A DNA stretch of 64,000 nt from Candida dubliniensis CD36 (Eukaryota; Ascomycota; Pichiomycetes; Serinales; Debaryomycetaceae): assembly GCF_000026945.1 (NCBI RefSeq), contig NC_012860.1, positions 2,542,001-2,606,000 on the forward strand. The letters are read 5' to 3'. The notes beneath the pieces are model-generated. The model had not been told where the DNA came from and made no database searches. It saw nothing but the letters and a program-made list of their open reading frames with translations. Positions 1 to 9,505 of the stretch are shown here, piece by piece. A program made the position numbers and the translations under genes. Within the stretch, counting starts at the first letter, position 1; each line of letters starts with the position of its first letter.

Positions 1-46
1 TTGCATGGCTTATTATTGAGAAGTGGAAAGTTATACCAATATACCG

Positions 47-1999
47 ATGACTTCACGTCTAGATCAAATATTCTCATTTGTCAATGAGATAGAACTACGA
101 ACAAACAGATTGACTTCTGTTGTCAATGATTCAAACGATTTAATCAACTCCATCACAACATTAAATGCCAGCACTTTTGAATTCGACGACACTATAGATG
201 ATATCCGATTATTAATGAATAAAAATAATGAAAGTATTAGTGAATTTAAAAATTTACATGAAAAGGCATTTTATTTGGAATCAAATTTGTTGCATAATGA
301 CGAAATTACTAATCAACAATCATTTGAACATATAACACATGAATACATGCACTTGATGGGTCAACTTCTGGAAAATGATAAATATAACACTCAAGATCAA
401 ACACCAACTAATACATCAACAAGGGAAGAAACACAGCTAGAAGAGAACTTGCCACAACAGTCCCATTATTTCTCAGACGAGCCACAGCATGAAGAGCAGC
501 CACAGGAGCAAGAAGCTTTTTTTAATCATTCAAACCCTCCTGACCTTAAAAAGATGATTTCTATATCAAATTTGAAATTAAAGCCAATGAGGTGTACTTC
601 CACTACCAGTCCAACTATTTCTAAGAAAAAATCTCGATATCGATTATCCAGCATATATAATATTAACCCCATTGCATATGAAGACTCAACAATGGAAACA
701 TCAGTTGCCACTTCATCCACATCTTCTGGTGAACAAACAATTACATCAGACTCTAACGAAGCCGATCATTCGAGAATGCAAAATAGTGTAACCTATTCAT
801 ATGAAACATTGGATTCCCATATTATGAACGGAACAAATGCATTGCATGGAAACATGACTCCAGTCAAAGGTTCCCCTCCAGATACGGGAGCACCAAATGA
901 CACCAAAGTGATAACGAGAGGGAGATCCAACTCTTTGCCCACAACTTCTACTAAAGATAATTCAATCCCAGACAATGATTTCCTTAAAGAATTTGATTGC
1001 GAAGATGATATACTACGGTTGAACAGACTAAAGCATTTTATAAGCGTGAGCAACCTTCCTGGGAAACATTATTACGACCATGATGATCAGGATGATACAG
1101 GAAGCGACTACAACCATAAAGATGATATTTTCTTTGATGAAATATACACTCAATCTCCAACTCCACAAACACGACGAAATAATATTAATGATGGGAACTA
1201 CGATGTGGTGTCAATTGTATCCGACTTTTCCTACTATTCTCCTGAAAAGCAAGAACATCATCAGGAACAACTACAACATCTGGGGACAGGAAATGATGAT
1301 ATATTTGATTATAATGATTTTAGTGAATTTTTGAGAAAATCACGACTAGATTTGAATAAAGATTTACAACAAGCTTTCCCGCATTTAATGCCACCACCTC
1401 AAGTTAAAGAGTCACAACGATATAAGTTTCATAATCCAATTGAAAAACTGTTGACTTCGTCTATGATATCAACGGCGACTCTTGATGTTCAAGCATCTGC
1501 AATAATGAATAACAAGACGGATCACGATAGTAATAGATTGCCTTATAAAGCTGGAACTACTTCAGCATCAATGGGAAATACTGCATTTGCATCATCTTCA
1601 CCATCTGCTTCATCAATATTACATTCTTATATGCAAAAACCTACGACACCACACAAACCTAATGAACCAGCCAATACATTTTCATTTAATGACGGGTTTT
1701 TCAAGTTGTATCATTCGATATCAGATACCCCTAAAAAACCCAATACAACACCTCCAAAAATCAAAGAATTGAAAAAATCTAAAATGATTAAAAGTAATCC
1801 TATACTGATTCCCAATGAAGCTCAATTGAAACGAATCCCACCGTCAAGGACTGATGGATCAGCTTCAAAATTAATAATTGGCTCAAATCATACAAGAACA
1901 ATAAGACATGGCGATGGTTCGATTTTCAAAAATCCAGTAGCCAAATCTTATGATTATTCTGCATTAAGAGATGCATTGGCATCCAGCATATTAGATTAA
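47..1999 (+). CDS. Unrecognised low-complexity fungal protein (650 aa)
   Basis: I do not recognise this gene. The reading frame is open from 23, but that codon is GTG and an in-frame TGA lies just upstream at 17-19, so I chose the first ATG at 47. The first ~110 residues are helical and rich in Asn, Glu and Leu (coiled-coil-like). The rest is Ser/Thr/Asn-rich and probably disordered. Short hydrophobic-basic islands stand out: KKMISISNLKLKP near residue 180, a RYRLSSIYNINPIAYE stretch, LKHFISVSNLPG near 330, and a C-terminal YSALRDALASSILD. Such islands usually mark docking motifs in a scaffold or polarity protein, which is only an inference. There is no transmembrane segment or catalytic motif. 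It converges on GIN1 with 119 bp between the two stops. The gene is real by length, but its function is unknown. Confidence 0.75.
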   Translation: MTSRLDQIFSFVNEIELRTNRLTSVVNDSNDLINSITTLNASTFEFDDTIDDIRLLMNKNNESISEFKNLHEKAFYLESNLLHNDEITNQQSFEHITHEYMHLMGQLLENDKYNTQDQTPTNTSTREETQLEENLPQQSHYFSDEPQHEEQPQEQEAFFNHSNPPDLKKMISISNLKLKPMRCTSTTSPTISKKKSRYRLSSIYNINPIAYEDSTMETSVATSSTSSGEQTITSDSNEADHSRMQNSVTYSYETLDSHIMNGTNALHGNMTPVKGSPPDTGAPNDTKVITRGRSNSLPTTSTKDNSIPDNDFLKEFDCEDDILRLNRLKHFISVSNLPGKHYYDHDDQDDTGSDYNHKDDIFFDEIYTQSPTPQTRRNNINDGNYDVVSIVSDFSYYSPEKQEHHQEQLQHLGTGNDDIFDYNDFSEFLRKSRLDLNKDLQQAFPHLMPPPQVKESQRYKFHNPIEKLLTSSMISTATLDVQASAIMNNKTDHDSNRLPYKAGTTSASMGNTAFASSSPSASSILHSYMQKPTTPHKPNEPANTFSFNDGFFKLYHSISDTPKKPNTTPPKIKELKKSKMIKSNPILIPNEAQLKRIPPSRTDGSASKLIIGSNHTRTIRHGDGSIFKNPVAKSYDYSALRDALASSILD

Positions 2000-2118
2000 T
2001 TAGAATCTCGGTTAATAGCTTTCCACAACAACTCGAGGATACGAAAAAGTAAAAGTAAATCTATATTATTATATCTATAGTTATAAATGCATAAAATGGT
2101 ATTTAATTTAAAAATTTA

Positions 2119-5100
2119 TTATTCAAAACCTGAATTATCGAAAAATGAACTATTTCCACTTCTGGACAGATGTAGACTTTTTTGAATTTTCTCTTCTCTA
2201 ATATTCTTTATTTGATTTTTGCTGTGATTATTATTTTTAGACATATACGTAATTGAAGCTTTAGATCCAGCAACAACTTTATATTGTTTACTAATTGTGA
2301 CACCAGAGAAATGATGTTTACCATCTTTAATACTAATACCTTGTTGTTCTTGAAATGATTTAAATGATTTCACAATTGATGGCTTTTTGAAAACTGGCAT
2401 AAATTCTTCGTCTCCTTCTTCTTCTTCTTCGTCAACGTCAGTGTCATTTTCATGTTCTCTCTTTTTAGATCCCCCTTGTGATGATTCTAAAGTTGGAGTC
2501 AATCTATTATTTGTTAAATTATTGAAAGATTTGCTTTTCAATACATTGATATCATCAATATCTTCTTCGCCATCAGATAAACCATGTTGAATTCGAGATA
2601 TTCTTTGTAATCGCTCATATTTATCTTCATCAGTAGTGGAATATAAAAATGATAATTTCTTTCTAATAAATGCTTCATCAACTTTAATAGTTTTTTTAAT
2701 TGGTGCTTCTTTATCTAATGAATCATCATCATCATCATCATCATCGTCGTCGTTCTCCTTTTGTTGATTATCATCTTTATCAGTTTCCGATCCAGATTTC
2801 TTTTTGTCTTTATTAAATGGATTATTCTGGTCTTCAATATCGCTGTCATCACTATCATCAATTTTTATCACTTCAACAGTATCTTGAATTGATTTGAAAA
2901 ACGCTTTAGATTTTTCATTCTTATATAATTCAAACAATTTTTTATTTTGTAATAATCGTTGTTGTTGCTCCATAAATTTTTGTTTTCTATAAGCTTCTAA
3001 TAATTGATCTTCTTCATCACTAATTTCAATATCTAACCCATTTGAATTCACTCCTGCTCTTTTAATTAATCGATGATTTTTAATATCATCTAATAATTTT
3101 TCTAATTCTTTTTGATCTTTAATTTGATATTCTTCCATAAATTTTGATCGAATTTCATCATTTTTTAAATCAATATTAAAATTATTGTCAATCATTTTTT
3201 CATCTTCAGAATTAATAACATCAGAAAATTCTTCATCAATTCCTCCTAATCCTTTCCATTCATCTTCAGATTCTTCAGCTTCTCCTTCAACAATATTTTT
3301 CATCCCTTTACGTTCCATCTCTTTTCTACGTTTCCGTAATTTTAATTCTCGTTTACAAATTTTCAATTCATATTCTTTGATACGACGTTGTATTTCTTCT
3401 GGATCATCAACATTATTATCATCTTCCTCCTCTTGTTCTTTCTGTTCACGATCGTTGTCACTCTTTGAAAGGATTTCTTCTTCGTCTTCTTCGATTTTAA
3501 TCATGTTATTATTCCTGATCATTTTACGACCACGACGAACATTTGCAGGTGTAATTATATCATCGTCATCGTCATCAACATCAACCTTTCTGTCGCTATT
3601 AGCTGGACGTTGTAGCTTTAGATTGTTGATAATCTGAGTATCGTTCTTGATTTTTTGAGTAGGAACAACTATTTTTTGGGTGGCACCTAAAATCTTTTGC
3701 GTTGCTACATCATCTTTTTGAGTGGCTTCTTCATCAACTTGAGTTTGTATTGGGCCTTGTGTAAGATCTCGGAAAAGGGGAAGTTTAATCTGTGATTGAC
3801 TTTCTTCACCTTGTGTAGATATAAATGAATCTTCTTTCGACGTTCTTGGTTGTAAATTTTGGAAAAGTCCCTCATTTTTATCAATAAAAGATGTATTATC
3901 GAAAACTGGTTGAGGTTGTGTCGATAAAGTAGTAGTTACCCCTTCATCCTCACCATTGCCATCAGCGTTGTCACCACCGCCAAACATATAACTATCATCA
4001 CTTCTAGGATTAATTTCAGTTCCTTTTGGTAATTCATCTTCCAGTGCATCTCCATAATTATCCAGATTATAATCACTATCAGGCACATCAGAATCAGCTA
4101 CATCACTTTCAGGGATTTCATTACCATAAGTCTCGGAATCATTCTTGGACTTAATTCCCCATTTCCCCTCTAGTAATGCCAATTTGGCTCGTTCTTGTAA
4201 CTTTTCTCGTTTCCTAATATTTCTAGCTCTTTCCATTTCTCTTTCCAATAAAGAAGTCATTGTTTCTTCATCTTTTTCTAACTCTTCCATGATCAAATGA
4301 TCAGGATTATTTAATTTATTCAATTTTAATTGATTAATATGTTTTTCACGTAATTTTTGCATAAACCCATTATCTTGTTTATGATTAAGATTAAGATTTT
4401 TCAGTTGATTACCTTTGGTTTTGGAATTTTGGAATTTCTTTTTCAAAAATTTTTGTTTTATTAATAACCGTTGTTCTTTACTAAGTTCAGGAATATTATC
4501 CAATTCCTTGGCTCGATTGGAAAATTTTGATCCAGAAACACCACCAGTACCAATAGAAACTGGAGGCTTCCTTGTTGGAGATGAAGATACAAGATCAATA
4601 TCAGAATCAGAATCTAAATTGATTAATTTCTTAGAATGTTTGACTTTGTATGTAGAATCAGCTTGAGCTTGTGGTGAACTGTAAAGTTGCTTTTTCAATC
4701 TTTCTGCATATAATTCCAATGGATTCTTAGAGCTTTCACTTGGTTTCTTGAATAAATCTAAAACACTTTCATCATTATGATCATCCTTCACGGGAGATGT
4801 AAATGGACTTGATTTCAATATTTCCTCAACTGTTGGAGACGAAGGTGTTTTATTTTTGGTGATAGTCTTCCCATCTGAACCAAAACCCCCTTCTTCTTCT
4901 TCTTCGGAAAACTCAGATAACAATTTGGCTTTTGTAAAGACAACTTTTTTTTGAAATTCAGGTCGAATATCTACATGTCTTTTTTGAATATTCAAAAATT
5001 CTTGTGCCTTTTCCAATTCTTTGGTAGACAACCCATCACTTTTAAAATGTGATGAAACAACTGTGTCATTAGCTTCTTGATTCAATTCCTCTTCTTCATC

Positions 5101-5784
5101 AGTTATGGTGCCCTTAGTTAAATCTTGTTCCAATGCTTGTCTTTCCTTTTCAAGTCTTTCACGACGCTTTTGTTCAGCCAATTGAGCGACCTTAGCTTCC
5201 CGTTCTTCCTTAGATAAAGCTTTCAATGGTGGCATAGTATTTCCATTCTCATGTGTTTGAACTTTTGGGTTAAACCAACTTTCTATATCACTGGGCTTAG
5301 GAATGACCTGTGTATCACTTGAAGTTTCAATCTTTTGAGTTGGTTTCATCTTCGGTATGATTTGTGTTGACAGATTGTTGGAAAATTCGCTTTCATCTAC
5401 ATCCAATTGTGGTAGTAATTGAAATGCAGAAATAGTAGATGGGTGAATTATCTTTTGAGTCTTATCCAGGACTTCATCATCTGGATTGGTGTTATTATCA
5501 TCTTCATCTGACGCGTCACCGCCTCCTAACAATCTATTCTTAACTTTATCTAAAATACTTAGATTTGGTGTATCATCATCCCGGTTATCATTGGCCAAAT
5601 TGAGTGTTTTAGATATTGCTGTGATATTGAAATCAAATCCTAGTAATGATTGGTTTGGTTGTGTTTGAGAAGGACTTTCTGAATCTGAGTTTTCATTGTC
5701 TTGTTGGGTAGTAGGCATAGCATCAGCTTGAGTTGGCTTAAACTGACTAGCTGAATAGTCTTCTATCCCATCCAATAAATCCAT
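2119..5784 (-). CDS. GIN1: DNA replication checkpoint mediator, Mrc1/claspin family
   Basis: A 1221-residue, highly charged protein of the Mrc1/claspin family, called GIN1 in C. albicans. Mrc1 travels with the replication fork (Tof1-Csm3, Pol epsilon) and relays Mec1 signals to Rad53. The first half carries many SQ and TQ sites, including a dense TQ run around residues 680-720 (repeated ATQK/TQKI units), the expected targets of Mec1/Tel1-type kinases. Several Asp/Glu runs follow. A more conserved segment at ~860-960 is the likely fork-binding core, and the C-terminus has the Mrc1-like KKPSIVKSFKSF and HHFSGVTISKQYK segments. The start is ATG at 5784. An ACGCGT element lies 145 bp upstream. 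Identification rests on architecture and remembered motifs. Confidence 0.88.
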   Translation of the reverse strand: MDLLDGIEDYSASQFKPTQADAMPTTQQDNENSDSESPSQTQPNQSLLGFDFNITAISKTLNLANDNRDDDTPNLSILDKVKNRLLGGGDASDEDDNNTNPDDEVLDKTQKIIHPSTISAFQLLPQLDVDESEFSNNLSTQIIPKMKPTQKIETSSDTQVIPKPSDIESWFNPKVQTHENGNTMPPLKALSKEEREAKVAQLAEQKRRERLEKERQALEQDLTKGTITDEEEELNQEANDTVVSSHFKSDGLSTKELEKAQEFLNIQKRHVDIRPEFQKKVVFTKAKLLSEFSEEEEEGGFGSDGKTITKNKTPSSPTVEEILKSSPFTSPVKDDHNDESVLDLFKKPSESSKNPLELYAERLKKQLYSSPQAQADSTYKVKHSKKLINLDSDSDIDLVSSSPTRKPPVSIGTGGVSGSKFSNRAKELDNIPELSKEQRLLIKQKFLKKKFQNSKTKGNQLKNLNLNHKQDNGFMQKLREKHINQLKLNKLNNPDHLIMEELEKDEETMTSLLEREMERARNIRKREKLQERAKLALLEGKWGIKSKNDSETYGNEIPESDVADSDVPDSDYNLDNYGDALEDELPKGTEINPRSDDSYMFGGGDNADGNGEDEGVTTTLSTQPQPVFDNTSFIDKNEGLFQNLQPRTSKEDSFISTQGEESQSQIKLPLFRDLTQGPIQTQVDEEATQKDDVATQKILGATQKIVVPTQKIKNDTQIINNLKLQRPANSDRKVDVDDDDDDIITPANVRRGRKMIRNNNMIKIEEDEEEILSKSDNDREQKEQEEEDDNNVDDPEEIQRRIKEYELKICKRELKLRKRRKEMERKGMKNIVEGEAEESEDEWKGLGGIDEEFSDVINSEDEKMIDNNFNIDLKNDEIRSKFMEEYQIKDQKELEKLLDDIKNHRLIKRAGVNSNGLDIEISDEEDQLLEAYRKQKFMEQQQRLLQNKKLFELYKNEKSKAFFKSIQDTVEVIKIDDSDDSDIEDQNNPFNKDKKKSGSETDKDDNQQKENDDDDDDDDDDSLDKEAPIKKTIKVDEAFIRKKLSFLYSTTDEDKYERLQRISRIQHGLSDGEEDIDDINVLKSKSFNNLTNNRLTPTLESSQGGSKKREHENDTDVDEEEEEGDEEFMPVFKKPSIVKSFKSFQEQQGISIKDGKHHFSGVTISKQYKVVAGSKASITYMSKNNNHSKNQIKNIREEKIQKSLHLSRSGNSSFFDNSGFE

Positions 5785-5928
5785 GATGTACTTTTTAGCT
5801 TTTTGGCTTTCAACTGTAGAAAGAAAATGGTTGTAAATGATTGTCAGTTTTTAAGAAAAGTAGGTTTGAAACTACTGTGTGTTCTTTTTTTTTTTTTTCG
5901 CGTTTTGCGTGTATTAACCATAGCTCCA

Positions 5929-5934
5929 ACGCGT
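5929..5934. promoter_or_regulatory. MCB-type element (ACGCGT) upstream of GIN1
   Basis: ACGCGT, the MluI cell-cycle box bound by MBF in yeasts, lies 145 bp upstream of the GIN1 start. A related CGCG-containing stretch lies at 5898-5909. MRC1 is a G1/S gene in budding yeast, so the site fits the gene. It is a motif match only. Confidence 0.55.
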
Positions 5935-6542
5935 AGATTTTTTTTACAATTTTGCAAACAAGTGAGTGTGCTACCAAACGAGTATTTTACCAAAAAGATT
6001 AATTAGTACAATTCTATTTGACACACGTTGGTAAGTTGTGATAGATTTGCTAAATTTGATTAAACGCAGAACAATCACAAAGCCCCATATAATGGGTAGC
6101 ACGTTTACAACATTAGACCTTTAAAGATGACTCTGATGGAGAATAATCTCGTTTGCGAAATAATCACCACCCCTAAAGATGACAGTTACTTATCATCACT
6201 ATAGCATTTCCAAAAACTTGAACAAATTTCAAACACTTCTATAAAACCATTATTCAAAGCCACAATAGAGTATAAAGTCAGAAGCAAATACTTTAAGAGA
6301 AAGTACTTTGTGACTTCAATCTATACAAATTTTGATGGGTGTTTTGTTTTGCCAAGATCCCCACATGGCAGGAACGTGATCGTAGTAAGGAAGAGAACTG
6401 CAGTAACAGATACAAGACGAACAATCGGCGAGAAAACTTATTATCCTATGACCCTTATATCGTATACTTTCTGTCTCTCTCGTTTACCCAAAAAAAGTAA
6501 CGAGATTTCATGTGAAAAATTATTTTGTTTGTGTAACACCTC

Positions 6543-6548
6543 CACGTG
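6543..6548. promoter_or_regulatory. E-box CACGTG(AT), candidate Cbf1 site upstream of SAM2
   Basis: CACGTGAT lies 438 bp upstream of the SAM2 ATG. Cbf1 binds (T)CACGTGA and controls sulfur amino-acid genes in yeasts. The nearby AACTGTGGC at 6746 gives the usual pairing of Cbf1 and Met31/32-type elements. Confidence 0.5.
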
Positions 6549-6745
6549 ATCTTAGATCATCTCAGAAGACATCAATACCTCAATAGTTAAAACATGTCCC
6601 ACGAGTCCTAAAAATCAAACAACAATGCCGAAATACATAGTAAAGGAACATCCCATCATTGTTTGTCTTTATAGTTAACAGCGGTTAAGCATTATTGAAA
6701 TACCCAAAAAAAAGAAAGAGAATAGTAATAGTAAATCCTATCTTT

Positions 6746-6754
6746 AACTGTGGC
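6746..6754 (+). promoter_or_regulatory. Met31/Met32-type element AACTGTGGC upstream of SAM2
   Basis: AACTGTGGC, matching the core of the S. cerevisiae Met31/32 site (AAACTGTGGC), lies 232 bp upstream of the SAM2 start. It suggests control by the sulfur amino-acid regulon. Motif match only. Confidence 0.5.
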
Positions 6755-6985
6755 CCGCATCGAGTCAAACTTTTGAAAAATTTTTTGACTTACTGTATTT
6801 GACTTGTAAACATCTTACTCAACACATTTATTGTAGACTTTTGTTACAAAATTTTTTATAAAAAGAAATCTCTTTCCCAAATTCGTTCATTGGGTTTTTT
6901 TTTTTTTTTTTCAATTCTATTTTTTTTGAAAAATCTCTTCTTTAATTTTCAATATTCAATTAAAAGAAAATCACCCTATTCAACC

Positions 6986-8143
6986 ATGACTACTTCCAAG
7001 GAAACTTTCCTTTTTACTTCTGAATCCGTTGGTGAAGGTCACCCAGATAAGATTTGTGACCAAGTCTCCGATGCCATTTTGGATGCTTGTTTAGCTGTTG
7101 ATCCATTGTCAAAAGTTGCTTGTGAAACTGCTGCCAAAACCGGTATGATTATGGTTTTCGGTGAAATTACCACTAAAGCTCAATTGGATTACCAAAAAAT
7201 CATCAGAGACACCATTAAACACATTGGTTACGACGATTCTGAAAAGGGTTTTGATTACAAGACATGTAATGTTTTAGTTGCAATTGAACAACAATCTCCA
7301 GATATTGCTCAAGGTTTACATTACGAAAAAGCTTTGGAAGAATTGGGTGCTGGTGATCAAGGTATTATGTTTGGTTATGCCACCGATGAAACCGATGAAA
7401 AATTGCCATTGACCATTTTATTGGCCCACAAATTGAATGCTGCCTTGGCCTCTGCTAGAAGATCAGGTGCCTTACCGTGGTTGAGACCTGACACAAAGAG
7501 TCAGGTAACAGTCGAGTATACCAAGGAAGGCAACAGTATTCGCCCATCACGAGTGGATACCATTGTTATCTCTACTCAGCACGCCGAGGAAATTTCCACT
7601 GAAGATTTAAGAAAAGAGATCATGGAACATATCATCAAGAAAGTTATTCCAGAGCATTTATTAGACGATAAGACTATCTATCACATTCAGCCATCAGGCA
7701 GATTCGTTATTGGTGGTCCACAAGGTGATGCTGGCTTAACCGGTAGAAAAATTATAGTCGATACATATGGCGGTTGGGGAGCTCATGGTGGTGGTGCTTT
7801 TTCTGGTAAAGATTTCTCCAAGGTGGATCGTTCTGCTGCTTATGCTGCTCGTTGGGTAGCTAAATCATTGGTTACTGCTGGTTTAGCCAAACGGGCTTTG
7901 GTCCAGTTCTCCTATGCTATTGGTGTTGCTGAGCCATTGTCTATCAATGTTGATACTTACAACACCTCCGAATATACATCGGATCAGTTGGTTGCTATCA
8001 TCCGTGCTAATTTTGACTTGCGTCCTGGTGTTATTGTTAAGGAGTTAGATTTGGCTCGTCCTATTTATTTCAAAACTGCTTCTTATGGACATTTTACAAA
8101 CCAAGAGAATCCTTGGGAGCAACCTAAGAAATTAAAATTTTAA
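6986..8143 (+). CDS. SAM2: S-adenosylmethionine synthetase
   Basis: Makes S-adenosylmethionine from methionine and ATP in the cytosol. The 385 residues match the family length (about 382). The frame is open from 6890 with a GTG and a T-rich leader, so the start is the ATG at 6986 (MTTSKETF). Visible signatures are GEGHPDK near the N-terminus (ATP/methionine site), the family motif [15 protein letters not shown], and the P-loop-like GGGAFSGKD followed by [12 protein letters not shown]. The 3' part from 7664 lies in arm A of the inverted repeat, and a truncated copy sits at 51716-52178. The first ~165 codons use highly preferred codons (all Arg AGA, all Gly GGT), whereas the remainder often uses CGN for Arg and some GGC/GGA for Gly. 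This suggests the gene is a mosaic. Confidence 0.97.
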   Translation: MTTSKETFLFTSESVGEGHPDKICDQVSDAILDACLAVDPLSKVACETAAKTGMIMVFGEITTKAQLDYQKIIRDTIKHIGYDDSEKGFDYKTCNVLVAIEQQSPDIAQGLHYEKALEELGAGDQGIMFGYATDETDEKLPLTILLAHKLNAALASARRSGALPWLRPDTKSQVTVEYTKEGNSIRPSRVDTIVISTQHAEEISTEDLRKEIMEHIIKKVIPEHLLDDKTIYHIQPSGRFVIGGPQGDAGLTGRKIIVDTYGGWGAHGGGAFSGKDFSKVDRSAAYAARWVAKSLVTAGLAKRALVQFSYAIGVAEPLSINVDTYNTSEYTSDQLVAIIRANFDLRPGVIVKELDLARPIYFKTASYGHFTNQENPWEQPKKLKF

Positions 8144-8349
8144 AAATTGTAAAAATCCATAATAGATTATTTTAATAAAAATTATTTGTTTGTTCTTAGA
8201 AGTATAGACAGATATTTAGCAATTTACAAGACTGGTGATAAGAGAAAAACTGGCCGGTAGTCAACTCTTTCGCGCGAAGCAGTATTGCGGGTGGGGACCT
8301 ACTAATAAAAACGCTTCTAAAATATTAACTACAATAAACACAAACTTAT

Positions 8350-9246
8350 CTAATCCTTATAATCTATCGGCACGTTACAGCCCTCATCACTCAACGAATT
8401 GAAATATTTGTAATAAAATATGATAGCAAACACAATGCCAATGGCACTACCGAAACCAACATCGAAAAAATGATGACGATAATCTTGAGTTCTACTCAAT
8501 GCAATATAAGCTGCCACTAAAATGGGTAATCCTGCTATTACAATGTAACCGACCAGTTTACGTCTTTGAATCAATTTAAATTGTCCCACCAACCATAATG
8601 ACAAATATAATAATCCTGCAAATGCCATTGAAGAATGTCCTGAAGGAGTTGATTTTAATCCATCCGATAGATACATTGGACCCAATGGTGAAGTACAAAC
8701 TTCAATTCCCACCAATTTATTTTCTGGAGTTCCCTTCTGTGGCCCACATCGTTCTAAAAAATCTGGTCGAGGATTACTTATCCAACATTTTAACACGTCT
8801 GTCAATACTGAAGTGACACAAACACTTAACCATAGTCCTAAACAGGATACTTGTAAAATATGTAATTTTTCAAAATTGGATTCTCCTAGGTATAATGAAA
8901 TCAAACATATTATAAGAGTCGGGATTAACACTGAATACAAATACAATTGGTTATCGGTTACTTGTTCTTGAGTTGCAAACGGATGAGAGATTGTTGGGTC
9001 ATTGATATAAAATTGACGTGAGAATGGTTGAGCTACTTCCGTTACTTGGAAAAAAATTATAACTAAAAGGATAACAACGATCCAATCGGGAATGAATTTT
9101 TTAAACTTGGAAGAATTGAAGTAGACTTGGGGCATTGAGAGGGTATTGTGAAAACTTTTACTGAGAGTCCAAGACCAAGTCAAATCTTGTTGAGTTTCTT
9201 TTTTTGTTAGATCTTTTTTGGACGCGTGGTGTTGACAATCTGGCAT
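8350..9246 (-). CDS. PAP2-family lipid phosphate phosphatase (DPP1-like), arm A copy
   Basis: A 298-residue membrane phosphatase of the Dpp1/Lpp1 group, which removes phosphate from diacylglycerol pyrophosphate, phosphatidate and isoprenoid pyrophosphates. All three PAP2 signatures are present: K153-x6-R160-P, P201-SGH(204)-S, and S251-R252-x5-H258-x3-D262. His204 and His258 would be the catalytic pair. About six membrane segments are visible (for example residues 53-68, 103-120, 129-150, 206-222, 232-250, 262-278). The start is ATG at 9246. It lies downstream of GAD1 on the same strand and converges on SAM2. The duplicate in arm B (50613-51509) differs at two residues. Candida albicans has several DPP genes, and I cannot assign the number. 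Confidence 0.93.
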   Translation of the reverse strand: MPDCQHHASKKDLTKKETQQDLTWSWTLSKSFHNTLSMPQVYFNSSKFKKFIPDWIVVILLVIIFFQVTEVAQPFSRQFYINDPTISHPFATQEQVTDNQLYLYSVLIPTLIICLISLYLGESNFEKLHILQVSCLGLWLSVCVTSVLTDVLKCWISNPRPDFLERCGPQKGTPENKLVGIEVCTSPLGPMYLSDGLKSTPSGHSSMAFAGLLYLSLWLVGQFKLIQRRKLVGYIVIAGLPILVAAYIALSRTQDYRHHFFDVGFGSAIGIVFAIIFYYKYFNSLSDEGCNVPIDYKD

Positions 9247-9252
9247 ATTGAT

Positions 9253-9405
9253 CCATAGAGATAAGTAAAAAATAGAAGCATGTTGAAATCTGTTTCAATG
9301 TACCACTATAGTTGATTGACAGCCTAGGTACTACTTTATAAATAGCAAGAAAAGGATATTACAAAAGTGCTATCAGAAGAAGTTCTAGTTCTCTCCACTG
9401 GAACA
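9253..9405 (+). repeat. DPP/GAD1 intergenic element, copy 1 of a diverged direct repeat
   Basis: The 5' region of the phosphatase gene resembles 11453-11638 in the same orientation. Shared blocks include TAGAGAYAAGTAAAAA, ATCTGTTT followed by AATGTA, TGACAG followed by CTAG, and TTCTAGTT near the right end. I judge the overall identity to be roughly two thirds, with extra bases in copy 2. A third, almost exact copy of copy 1 lies in arm B. Confidence 0.6.
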
Positions 9406-9505
9406 CGAAATACAGAAATACTTCTTATGACTATATATCCTATAACCACTTAAAAGAAACAAAAATAAAAACAAAAATATTCTTAATCCAATAGCTGGTA
9501 GAGAT

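Larger units (their letters stand above)
5785..6985. other. Divergent promoter region between GIN1 and SAM2
   Basis: About 1.2 kb without a convincing gene; small open frames here lack ATG starts or coding character. The left end holds an ACGCGT box for GIN1. The right 450 bp carries CACGTGAT and AACTGTGGC motifs that fit methionine-pathway control of SAM2, followed by a T-rich leader at 6895-6910. Confidence 0.6.

Noticed and set aside
3185..3637. 150-codon frame antisense to GIN1 rich in Ser
   Set aside because: Shadow of the Asp/Glu-rich GIN1 coding strand.
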